Below are positions 55,575 through 63,132 of a DNA stretch of 64,000 nt, piece after piece. The notes beneath the pieces are model-generated. The model made no database searches. It worked only from the letters and a program-made list of their open reading frames with translations, and had not been told where the DNA came from. Source of the stretch: Breoghania sp037026715 (GTDB lineage Bacteria; Pseudomonadota; Alphaproteobacteria; Rhizobiales; Stappiaceae); assembly GCF_037026715.1 (NCBI RefSeq), contig NZ_JBANCG010000011.1:1-64000 (forward strand). Reading direction: 5' to 3'. The stretch's first letter is position 1, and every line of letters starts with the position of its first letter. Made by a program: the position numbers and the translations under genes.

Positions 55575-55659
55575 GGATCCTCCCTTGCGTTTGTTGGGAA
55601 CGCGACGGGGTCGTTATCGCACAGCTGCCCATCGCAGATTTTTCACGCGATAGCATTTT

Positions 55660-55677
55660 ATTTTACTCGTGTAAAAT
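55660..55677. promoter_or_regulatory. Candidate LacI-type operator
   Basis: ATTTTACTCGTGTAAAAT is an 18-base palindrome with 7-base perfect arms and a 4-base centre, located 86 bases upstream of the binding-protein ATG in an AT-rich stretch. LacI-family sites are palindromes of this size. It is the likely binding site of the regulator encoded at 48785-49855. The rest of 55575-55857 shows no gene. Confidence 0.65.
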
Positions 55678-55857
55678 ACTTCAAAAAGCGCGCGACAAGA
55701 TCACGCGCGGCGGCTCTCTTGCAGCAGCGCGTCATGGTCCGAACGGCCTCTCACGCGAGAAAAGCAGGCACCGCCGGCGGGACGGATCCGCCGACGCGAA
55801 AAGTCCCCGTCGGACGCCCGTGGTGGCGTTCCACAAGCGCCCGGCCCGCCCCAGGGT

Positions 55858-56547
55858 TCAGCCGGCAAACGCGGCCAGAAGCGGCCGGGCGGAGGTGATC
55901 GCGAGGCTTCCGCCCGCGAAGGCGAAAAGCATAGCGATGAAAAGATTGATCGGCACGGTCGCCCGAAGGTACCCGCGCATCATGGCAGGAGCGGAGAAGA
56001 CAAGCGCGTAGGCGCAGAAGATGATCACGCCAAGGACTGCGCAGCCCCCCACGATAACGACCGGCAGCAGGAGATTGTCGGCCCCCGCAGGCAGGCCGAT
56101 GGCGATAATCGACATCCACACGAGCATCGCCTTCGGGTTGGTCAGATGCAGGCCAAGCCCGTAGAGATAGAGATCGCGGCGCCGCCCCCCCGTCTTGCCG
56201 GCAGCATCGGAAACGCTCCCCAGTTCCGCCGGACGGCCGGCCCGAGCGGTTTTCAGAGCTTTCCAGCCGAGAAATATCAGGTAGCAACCGCCGACCACGC
56301 CCAGAAAGTTCAGGAGCTGCGGCATCCGCGCGAGCGCGGCGCCAAGCCCCACGGCACACAGGATGCCCCAGATCAGCGAACCGGAAATGACACCAAAGGC
56401 CGTCGCGAGGCCTCCGGCCCGGCCGTGCGACAGGGCATTGCGCATGATCGCCATGTTCGCCGGGCCGGGGCTCGAGGTGCCCACGACATAGGTGCCGTAG
56501 GCCATCGCCAGGTTGGGCAGGAAAATGGCAAGGCCCTCGCCCATCAT
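55858..56547 (-). CDS. LysE/RhtB-family exporter of the carbamoyltransferase block
   Basis: The 229-residue membrane protein has six hydrophobic segments and the LysE-type motif SSPGPANMAIMRNALSHGR, with LTNPKAMLVW near the middle. These proteins export amino acids or small amphipathic compounds. It is the last gene of the leftward block and overlaps the stop of the formyltransferase-fold gene by 4 bases if it starts at ATG 56547 (ATG 56544 is an alternative). It could export the block's product or confer self-resistance; this is inference. Confidence 0.85.
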   Translation of the reverse strand: MMGEGLAIFLPNLAMAYGTYVVGTSSPGPANMAIMRNALSHGRAGGLATAFGVISGSLIWGILCAVGLGAALARMPQLLNFLGVVGGCYLIFLGWKALKTARAGRPAELGSVSDAAGKTGGRRRDLYLYGLGLHLTNPKAMLVWMSIIAIGLPAGADNLLLPVVIVGGCAVLGVIIFCAYALVFSAPAMMRGYLRATVPINLFIAMLFAFAGGSLAITSARPLLAAFAG

Positions 56548-57170
56548 ACGACGCTCCGGTGTTCGGGCATGTCCGCTTTGGTCTTGGCGAGCCAGGCGTC
56601 GATCTCCCGCTGGCGGTAGAGACGATCGCCCCAGCGCTCCGGCGAACGCGGCAGCGGATTGCCTGGCAGGATGTAGTCGGACAGGAGCCTCACGAACTGC
56701 GACAGGCAATGCACGCCGACCTGGTATCGCAATGAGGACGCCGTCTCGCCCGGCGAAATACGGAAACGCTGCACGTCGACGATGTCGCCAGTGTCGACGG
56801 AGGCCGCCAGATGGTGGCAGGTGGAGCCGTAGGTCTCGTCGCCCTGGTAGATGGCATAGTGCTGGCTGCCCAGCCCGCGATATTTCGGCGGCGCGGGGTG
56901 GAAGTTGATCGCCCCCTTGCGCGCACGCTGGAAGATTTCCGGCGGGAAGATGTAATCGCCGCGATAGGAGATGATCCAGTCACCCTCCCAATTCCTGATG
57001 TGCTCGGGCTCGGGATCGCCCGTGTCCCAGCACAGCACCTCCAGATTGGTAAAAACTTGGCGTGCATAGGTGACGCCCAGATCGCACCAGTCCATATCCA
57101 CGACGGAGAGCAACACCTTGTCGGTGTTCTTCAAAGGGGTGGGCGCCGGTGCGGAATTCGGTATAACCAT
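56544..57170 (-). CDS. Formyltransferase-fold protein
   Basis: A 208-residue protein with the formyltransferase core: GAINFHPAPPKYRG (catalytic Asn and His) and, about 30 residues later, VDTGDIV with the Asp. The N-terminal half-Rossmann part has DMDWCDLGVTYARQVF. It lacks the C-terminal domain of Met-tRNA formyltransferase. Likely substrates are an amino group of an amino sugar or amino acid, with formyl-tetrahydrofolate as donor. It lies between an aminotransferase gene and an exporter gene, so formylation of the newly made amine would be logical. Confidence 0.82.
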   Translation of the reverse strand: MVIPNSAPAPTPLKNTDKVLLSVVDMDWCDLGVTYARQVFTNLEVLCWDTGDPEPEHIRNWEGDWIISYRGDYIFPPEIFQRARKGAINFHPAPPKYRGLGSQHYAIYQGDETYGSTCHHLAASVDTGDIVDVQRFRISPGETASSLRYQVGVHCLSQFVRLLSDYILPGNPLPRSPERWGDRLYRQREIDAWLAKTKADMPEHRSVV

Positions 57171-57238
57171 GAAATTTTCCCTCGATAGTCAATCGCTTGC
57201 CGTAAAAAATGATCCCGTCTCATTTGTCGGACCGCACC

Positions 57239-58612
57239 CTAACCAACCGGATCCGCCACGGACCGTGCATGGCCTGCAACCCGTTGCATGTCCGGCAGGA
57301 CGGTCCAGAGCACACGCTCCAGACGGGCTAGGAGTTCATCGATCTCGTCATCCCTTGCGATGAAAGGCGGGCCAAACAGGATGTGAGCCCCCTCCCGACC
57401 GTCCGCCGTGCCGGAGCCGGGATAGAGCAGCAGCCCATTGTCGAAACCCGTCCTCTTCAGCTTCGCCGCGATGGCTGCCCCTTCCGGCAAAGGTTCTCGC
57501 GTCTCCTTGTCGGCGACGAACTCGATCCCGAGGAAGAGCCCGCGCCCACGCACGTCGCCGATGAAGGGATGGTCCCGCGCGAGCGCCTCCAGCCCGGAGC
57601 GAAGCCGCCCGCCCTGCCGGCGCACCGCATTGATGAGCCCCTCGTCACGGATGGTCTTCTGCACCTCAAGCGCCACCGCGCAGGCGAACGGGTGGTTCAC
57701 ATGGGTCTGACCGTTCTGAAGGATGCCGGAGCCGGCGCGCAGTGCCTCGTAGACGTGAGGGGCCACGACGTAGCCCGAAATCGGCTGGTAGCCTGCCGCC
57801 AGCCCCTTGCCGATGGCGACGATGTCAGGGGCCACGTCATCCTCGATATGCGAATAGAGATGCCCTGTGCGCCCCATCCCCGACATCACATCATCGAGAA
57901 TGAGCAGCAGGCCGTGACGGTCGCAGACCTCGCGTATCGCCCGGAAATAGCCCGGAACCGCGGGCACCGCCCCGTTGGTGGACCCCACGACTGGCTCCGC
58001 GACGAAGGCGGCAACAGTCTCGGCCCCAAGCGCCGAAATTCGGGCATCGAGTTCACGCGCAAGCCTGGCCACATAGTCCGCATCGCTTTCTCGGGACTTG
58101 CGGCCGCGATAGGCGTTACAGGCGGAAACGAAAGAGGCCTTGGCCAAAAGCGGCTCGAAAACGCCGCGGCGGGCGGGATTGTGCGACAGCGCCAGCGTGC
58201 CGAGCGTGCTGCCATGATAGCTCTGGCGACGCGAGATGAAGCGCTTGCGGGCGGGCTCGCCACGCTCGCAGTGGTACTGGTAGGCGACTTTTACCGCCAG
58301 TTCCATCGCTTCCGACCCGCCGGAGAGGAACTGGACATGGGAAAGCCCCGGCCCGGCCTCGTCGATCAAAAGCTCCGCCAGCTCTTCGGCCGCGTCGCAG
58401 GTGAAACTGCCCGCATGCGCCCAGGCGACATCGTCCGCCGCCCGCGCCATGGCGGCCCGAATGCGCGGATGCCGATGGCCGAGGCTTGAAACCACCACCC
58501 CGCCGCATGTGTCCAGGATCGGCGCACGCCCTTCTGCGTGCAGCCAGACGCCCTCCCCGCCCGTCAGGCGCAGCGGCATATCGCTCAGCTTCTTGTAGAT
58601 GGTTGCCGACAT
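57239..58612 (-). CDS. Class III PLP-dependent aminotransferase
   Basis: A 457-residue fold-type I enzyme: FLSGGSEAMELAVKVA, YHGSTLGTLALS, LLLILDDVMSGMGRTG with the cofactor Asp, and AIGKGLAAGYQPISG with the PLP Lys. It resembles omega- or diamine-type transaminases; aspartate aminotransferase family is only a label. It probably installs an amino group on the block's substrate. ATG at 58612; the 48-residue membrane protein gene lies upstream. Confidence 0.9.
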   Translation of the reverse strand: MSATIYKKLSDMPLRLTGGEGVWLHAEGRAPILDTCGGVVVSSLGHRHPRIRAAMARAADDVAWAHAGSFTCDAAEELAELLIDEAGPGLSHVQFLSGGSEAMELAVKVAYQYHCERGEPARKRFISRRQSYHGSTLGTLALSHNPARRGVFEPLLAKASFVSACNAYRGRKSRESDADYVARLARELDARISALGAETVAAFVAEPVVGSTNGAVPAVPGYFRAIREVCDRHGLLLILDDVMSGMGRTGHLYSHIEDDVAPDIVAIGKGLAAGYQPISGYVVAPHVYEALRAGSGILQNGQTHVNHPFACAVALEVQKTIRDEGLINAVRRQGGRLRSGLEALARDHPFIGDVRGRGLFLGIEFVADKETREPLPEGAAIAAKLKRTGFDNGLLLYPGSGTADGREGAHILFGPPFIARDDEIDELLARLERVLWTVLPDMQRVAGHARSVADPVG

Positions 58613-58675
58613 TTTTTCACGTCATCCAAATCACTTGTCATCAAATCGCACTTCGTCAAATCGGTCGCGGCGGGG

Positions 58676-58822
58676 TCATTCTTGGGACGAAACAGAACTG
58701 TCCCAGGTGCTCCTGCGCGCATGAAAGCGGCGCTCGAAACGGCTCAGGCCGAAAATCCGGCGAACAGCCCAAATCGGGAGAAAGAAAAGAACGTAAACAA
58801 TTGAACTTAGAAAAGAGAGCAT
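58676..58822 (-). CDS. 48-residue SxtJ-like membrane protein
   Basis: A very short gene with AGGAG at good spacing before ATG 58822. The product has one N-terminal hydrophobic helix (MLSFLSSIVYVLFFLPIW), then a basic stretch RRIFGLSRFERRFHARRSTW. From memory this recalls the C-terminal end of SxtJ-type proteins (TPIG-helix, RLLGKDPL, SYW), which stand next to SxtI-type carbamoyltransferases. It starts 27 bases after the carbamoyltransferase stop. It may be a minimal partner or anchor of that enzyme. The homology is a judgement, not a search result. Confidence 0.6.
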   Translation of the reverse strand: MLSFLSSIVYVLFFLPIWAVRRIFGLSRFERRFHARRSTWDSSVSSQE

Positions 58823-58849
58823 AATACGCTCCTGTTCGGCAGCACAATA

Positions 58850-60676
58850 TCAGTCGAGCGCGATTTCGCTGCGCCAGTCGACATCGTTTTCAAGCGGCGG
58901 CTGGTCGTTCTTGATCAGCACGCAATTTCCCAGAACGAGGACATCCATGTTCGTCCGCATGAAGCAGGTGTAGGCCTCCTCTGGGGTGCAGACGATCGGC
59001 TCGCCGCGCACGTTGAAGGAGGTGTTCACAAGCACCGGACAACCGGTCTTGTCCGCAAAGTGGCGGAGCAGCCGGTGGAATTGCGGGTTCGTCTCCTCGT
59101 GGACCGTCTGAACCCGTGCCGAGTTGTCGACATGAGTGATCGCCGGCAAGTCCGAACGCACTTCGTTGATGGATCCGAGACCGCGCTCCCCGCTCTCGCG
59201 CCGCCATTTCTCCAGAACCGGCGAGACGATCAGCATATACGGGCTGTCCTGGCGCACATCGAAATAGTCGTCCGCCGCCTCCGCCGGAACGGCCGGCGCG
59301 AAGGGGCGGAAGGACTCGCGGAACTTGATCTTGAGATTCATCGTCTTCTGCATCTCGACATTGCGCGGATCGCCGAGGATCGAGCGCGCGCCGAGCGCAC
59401 GAGGGCCGAATTCCATCCGCCCCTGGAACCAGCCGACGACCCGCCCCCTGGCGAGATGCTCGGCGGTCGCTTCCAGCATCCGCTTCTCATCGTAGCGGTG
59501 ATAAGGCGCGCCTCGACCTTCCAGAAAGCTGGCGATGTCATCGTCATCGTATGACGGCCCGAGCAACGATCCCTGCATGGCGTCTTGTTGGCCCGACTTG
59601 ACCTGCGGTCGCCGCCCGGTACGCCGCACGTCCTGATCGAGCGCCACCCCGAGCGCGCAACCGGCGTCACCTGCCGCCGGCTGGATCCAGATTTCCGAAA
59701 ACAACCCTGAGCGCGAAAGCTCCCCGTTGGCGACGCAGTTGAGCGCCACGCCGCCGGCAAGGCAGAGCCGCGCCTCGCCGGTCATCGCCTTGGCCGCGCG
59801 TGCAAGGCCGATGACCGCCTCCGTCGTGACCTGCTGGACGGAGGCCGCGAGGTCGCATTCGTCCTGCGTCAGCTCGCTTTCGGCTTCGCGCCGTGGGCGA
59901 CCGAAAAGCCTCGCGAATTCCTCGCCCACCATCCGCTGACCTTGCAGGAACGAGAAATACGCCATGTTGAGCGAGAACGAACCGTCCTTCCGGATCTCGA
60001 TCAGATGGTCGCGGATCCTGTCGGCATAGATCGGCCGACCGTAGGGCGCGAGCCCCATCAGCTTGTATTCGCCGGAATCGACCTTGAAGCCGCAGAAGTA
60101 GGTGAAGGCCGAATAGAGAAGCCCCAGCGAGTGCGGATAGGAGATCGAGTTGGCGAGCCTCAGCCGGCGCCCCCGGCCGTGCCACACTGTCGTCGTGTGC
60201 CACTCCCCCACCCCGTCCACGCACAGCACCGCGGCACTCTCGAAGGGAGAGGGATAGAAGGCGGAGGCCGCGTGCGAGCGGTGATGCTCGCCGGTTTCCA
60301 CCTTCACCGGCACGCCGTTGTTCATCGCCGCCAGCCGGTTCTCCACCACCTGCGCGGCCTTGCCCTTCCAGCGGATCCATTCCGGCAGGATGTGCCGGAA
60401 GGCCGGCAGGCCGCCGGGCCCTGCGCTCGCGAATGAGGACAGCGTGCGGCGGAACTTCAGCTTCGGATCCTCGTAGTAGCTCACCGAGGCAAGATCGGAG
60501 AGCCGGATACCCGCGCTCGCCAGACAGTAGCGGATCGCGTCCTCGGGAAAGCCGTTGTCGTGGCGGATGCGGCTGAACCGCTCCTGCTGCGCCGCTGCGA
60601 CGATCCTGGAATCCGCGACCAGAGCCGCGGCACTGTCGTGATAGAAGGCGGAAATTCCAAGGTGATACAACGTCAT
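58850..60676 (-). CDS. NodU/SxtI-type O-carbamoyltransferase
   Basis: The 608-residue enzyme has both halves of the family: N-terminal Kae1-like part with YHDSAAALV, EHHRSHAASAFYPSPF and VDGVGEWHTT, then GRMEFGPRALGARSILGDPR, and the C-terminal part with NTSFNVRGEPIVCTPEEA. It uses carbamoyl phosphate and ATP to carbamoylate a hydroxyl group of a small molecule or sugar. The start overlaps the stop of the iron-enzyme gene by 4 bases, so the two are translated together. The acceptor is unknown. Confidence 0.93.
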   Translation of the reverse strand: MTLYHLGISAFYHDSAAALVADSRIVAAAQQERFSRIRHDNGFPEDAIRYCLASAGIRLSDLASVSYYEDPKLKFRRTLSSFASAGPGGLPAFRHILPEWIRWKGKAAQVVENRLAAMNNGVPVKVETGEHHRSHAASAFYPSPFESAAVLCVDGVGEWHTTTVWHGRGRRLRLANSISYPHSLGLLYSAFTYFCGFKVDSGEYKLMGLAPYGRPIYADRIRDHLIEIRKDGSFSLNMAYFSFLQGQRMVGEEFARLFGRPRREAESELTQDECDLAASVQQVTTEAVIGLARAAKAMTGEARLCLAGGVALNCVANGELSRSGLFSEIWIQPAAGDAGCALGVALDQDVRRTGRRPQVKSGQQDAMQGSLLGPSYDDDDIASFLEGRGAPYHRYDEKRMLEATAEHLARGRVVGWFQGRMEFGPRALGARSILGDPRNVEMQKTMNLKIKFRESFRPFAPAVPAEAADDYFDVRQDSPYMLIVSPVLEKWRRESGERGLGSINEVRSDLPAITHVDNSARVQTVHEETNPQFHRLLRHFADKTGCPVLVNTSFNVRGEPIVCTPEEAYTCFMRTNMDVLVLGNCVLIKNDQPPLENDVDWRSEIALD

Positions 60677-62874
60677 GCTGCAATCTCCGTCTCGTGGAGC
60701 GAGTGATGCAGGAACGGCCCGATCGTGCCGAGCGGAGTGCCCGCCTGCCCCGACGCTCTTGTCTCCTTGAGCGCGAAGAAATCGAGCTCAGCGGCATCGT
60801 CTGCAATCGGGGCGAGCGACTCGTATCCGGCACGGATCCGCGCCCAGCTTTCCGAAGCCGGCACCGTGTCTCTGGTCGCCTGCACATAGGCGTCGATCGC
60901 ATCCGCCGCCCAGGCGGAATGGCCGGTCGACACGTTGTCGATCGTGTTGTGGAGGTCCACGAAGATCGTCGGGAAACCGTAGTGCTTCAGGAACTCGCGG
61001 GCATTGCGGTAGCTGCCGCCGACGCCGGAAAGCTCCATCGCCAGATTGAGACCCAGGATCTCGGGCCGGTAGCTGACCGGAAACTTGCCAATGGAAAGCC
61101 AATAGACCGGCAGCCGGAACGAGGCGTCTTTGATCCGCGGATCCTGCGCGAAGGCACGCGATCCCGTCGGCGGCAGCACCACGTCCATCGCGGCCAGCAC
61201 GTCGCGGTAGATCTTGGGATGGTTGATCGCCCACACCCCGTTTCCGAGCTCGTCCCAATAGGTCTCGAAAAGCGGTGCGCCGACCCGGCTGGACGCAAGC
61301 GAAGCCTCGGTGAAGCCCTGAAGCCATGCCCCGTCGATGAGCGTCAGCGGCGCAAGCTGCACCGTCTGGTCAACCACCTCCTCCCGACCGGGCATCTCCC
61401 GGTTCCGTCCTTCCAGGAAGGCCCGGTCGTGGGCATCGTGGGAGGCGAGCAGCCATTCGCGCAACTCCCCCGGCTGCCACTCCGGCGGAAGCGAACGATC
61501 GCTGCGATCAATGGACCGGCGGGCCAGATCGAGCCAGAACGCGCAATAAGCCCCAGCGAATTCCCGTGTACGTGGAGCGAGCGCCCGCCCCTGGAGCAGA
61601 AAATAGGCGGCCCGGATGTCGCCCGGCCAAGCGCCGATCGCAAGATTTCCGCCCGAAATCGGACGATGGTCGTGACTGAGAAAGACCGCGCGCGGCAGGA
61701 TGGTCGCCTGTTCTCCCCACAGCTTTGCTTCGCCGACGCGTCCCGGCGCAGCAGCCGCGGTCCCCAGCCAGACGATCCAGCGCCGGATGATTTCGATGTC
61801 GGCTGCGGAGAAGATGCGGAACATCGCCCCATCCTCGCGGATCAGCCCGGAGATCAGCCGGCTTCGTTCCGGTTCGCCCGGCCGGACCAGCCGGCTGCGG
61901 CCGAGCGCATCGACCAGCGGAATCGGATCACTCTGGGCCTGCGCGAACCAGTCGCCGAGCGGTCGCCCCTCCAGCCTGAAATCGCCGTGATAGATGCGCG
62001 CCTCCCGCGCCCGGTCTTGTACCAGAATGGCCATGGCAAGCCGGGGATCGGCGAGCGAACGCACGATCGCGTGCAGCAGCGCGTCCATCTCGTCGAGCAG
62101 CGCCGCAAAGAGCGCGACGCCGTGACAAAGCCGCGCCGCGCGGCCCGGATCGCGCGCGATTTCTCCGGCAATCGCCAGCGCATGCGCCTTTGGGCTCGCC
62201 CCTTCCGGAAGATCGATAGTCGCCGCCGTCGACACGTCCAGCGCACGCCGCCGCTTCGCATCGAGCAGCAGGGCCCGCCAGGCGGGCAGCAAGCCGACAT
62301 GACGCCACGCCAGATCGAGCCCGATCAGCTCGCAATCGAACTCGTCGGATCGCCGGCTCATCGCGTAGATCGTCGCTGGCAGCCGGAACATTCCGTCGCG
62401 AATTTCGCGCCGATCGGCCAGTTCCGCAACGCCGCCCGCCACCCACGGCAATTCGCAGGCGCGGCACATTTCGCGAAAACGGTCGAAACGCCCCCGCTCC
62501 GGTGCGCCTGCGCCCACATCATCGGCAAGCAGCGCCATCACTCGCAGGTTGACCGGATCCTCAAAGACACAGGGAGCGCTCAGGCCTTGCAACGCGGCTC
62601 CAAAAGCGGACGCTAGCGGCGCGCTCTGCTGCAAGATGGCTAGCTCGGCTTCACCATCGCAGCCCTTGCCGCAGCCCTTGCCGCGACCGCCGCCCACCGT
62701 CTCGACGAGATCGCTCCACCGCGCGGCCAGCTCGTCGGCACGGCTGCGCAGGCGCGCCAGCCGCTCGGAAAGCAGCCCGTCGCTCACCGCCACCTTCGGT
62801 AGCAGCGATCGGATATTGTCCGCGTCGAGATAGACCTCAGGGTTCACCGCATACGCAAAGACACGACGCCACAT
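60673..62874 (-). CDS. Tandem haem-oxygenase-like iron-containing redox enzyme
   Basis: A 733-residue protein of the iron-containing redox/HDO family. The C-terminal half (about 440-700) has the full pattern: WDELGNGVWAINHPKIY, FRLPVYWLSIGKFP, EILGLNLAMELSGVGGSYR and VDLHNTIDNVSTGH, which provide Glu and His ligands for a di-iron site. The N-terminal half repeats this in degenerate form: FRLPATIYAM, ELIGLDLAWRHVG and IDLPEGASPKAH, with ligands replaced. The start ATG at 62874 follows GAGG; a TTG at 62886 is possible. HDO enzymes do N-oxygenation, desaturation or C-C cleavage; which one here is unknown. Confidence 0.85.
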   Translation of the reverse strand: MWRRVFAYAVNPEVYLDADNIRSLLPKVAVSDGLLSERLARLRSRADELAARWSDLVETVGGGRGKGCGKGCDGEAELAILQQSAPLASAFGAALQGLSAPCVFEDPVNLRVMALLADDVGAGAPERGRFDRFREMCRACELPWVAGGVAELADRREIRDGMFRLPATIYAMSRRSDEFDCELIGLDLAWRHVGLLPAWRALLLDAKRRRALDVSTAATIDLPEGASPKAHALAIAGEIARDPGRAARLCHGVALFAALLDEMDALLHAIVRSLADPRLAMAILVQDRAREARIYHGDFRLEGRPLGDWFAQAQSDPIPLVDALGRSRLVRPGEPERSRLISGLIREDGAMFRIFSAADIEIIRRWIVWLGTAAAAPGRVGEAKLWGEQATILPRAVFLSHDHRPISGGNLAIGAWPGDIRAAYFLLQGRALAPRTREFAGAYCAFWLDLARRSIDRSDRSLPPEWQPGELREWLLASHDAHDRAFLEGRNREMPGREEVVDQTVQLAPLTLIDGAWLQGFTEASLASSRVGAPLFETYWDELGNGVWAINHPKIYRDVLAAMDVVLPPTGSRAFAQDPRIKDASFRLPVYWLSIGKFPVSYRPEILGLNLAMELSGVGGSYRNAREFLKHYGFPTIFVDLHNTIDNVSTGHSAWAADAIDAYVQATRDTVPASESWARIRAGYESLAPIADDAAELDFFALKETRASGQAGTPLGTIGPFLHHSLHETEIAA

Positions 62875-63030
62875 GAAATACCTCAATCAAAACAAGCAAA
62901 AACGCACGCCTCCCGGTGACGGCGCACGCAACCGCGCACCGACCTGGACAAGCGGCCCAAGACCTCGTCCGGAAGGCGCACCCGGTCGGTTGCGGCCAGC
63001 GGGCTCTCCAGCTCCGGTCCGCCGGCTTGC

Positions 63031-63132
63031 TCAGAACATGGGATAGATGGTGGCGTCTTTCTTCTTGGCCTGCTGTGCGGACTTGAAACCAAAAAGCGCC
63101 CTGATGAACCGGATGAAACGTGACATCGACAT
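63031..63132 (-). CDS. 33-residue basic protein, DUF5989/SxtK-like ending
   Basis: The ATG at 63132 overlaps the stop of the hydrolase gene (TAATG) and has AAGGGA just before. The product begins MSMSRFIRFIRALFGFK, has KKK in the middle and ends DATIYPMF. From memory, SxtK/DUF5989 proteins found beside carbamoyltransferases end APFIYTLF; here the membrane helix is missing but the terminal pattern is similar. It could be a carrier, a partner or a precursor peptide. A stretch of about 156 bases without a gene separates it from the iron-enzyme gene. Confidence 0.6.
   Translation of the reverse strand: MSMSRFIRFIRALFGFKSAQQAKKKDATIYPMF

Noticed and set aside
55751..56359. 202-codon frame overlapping the exporter gene
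   Set aside because: It is in another frame of the LysE-type gene and has shadow-like Arg-rich composition.
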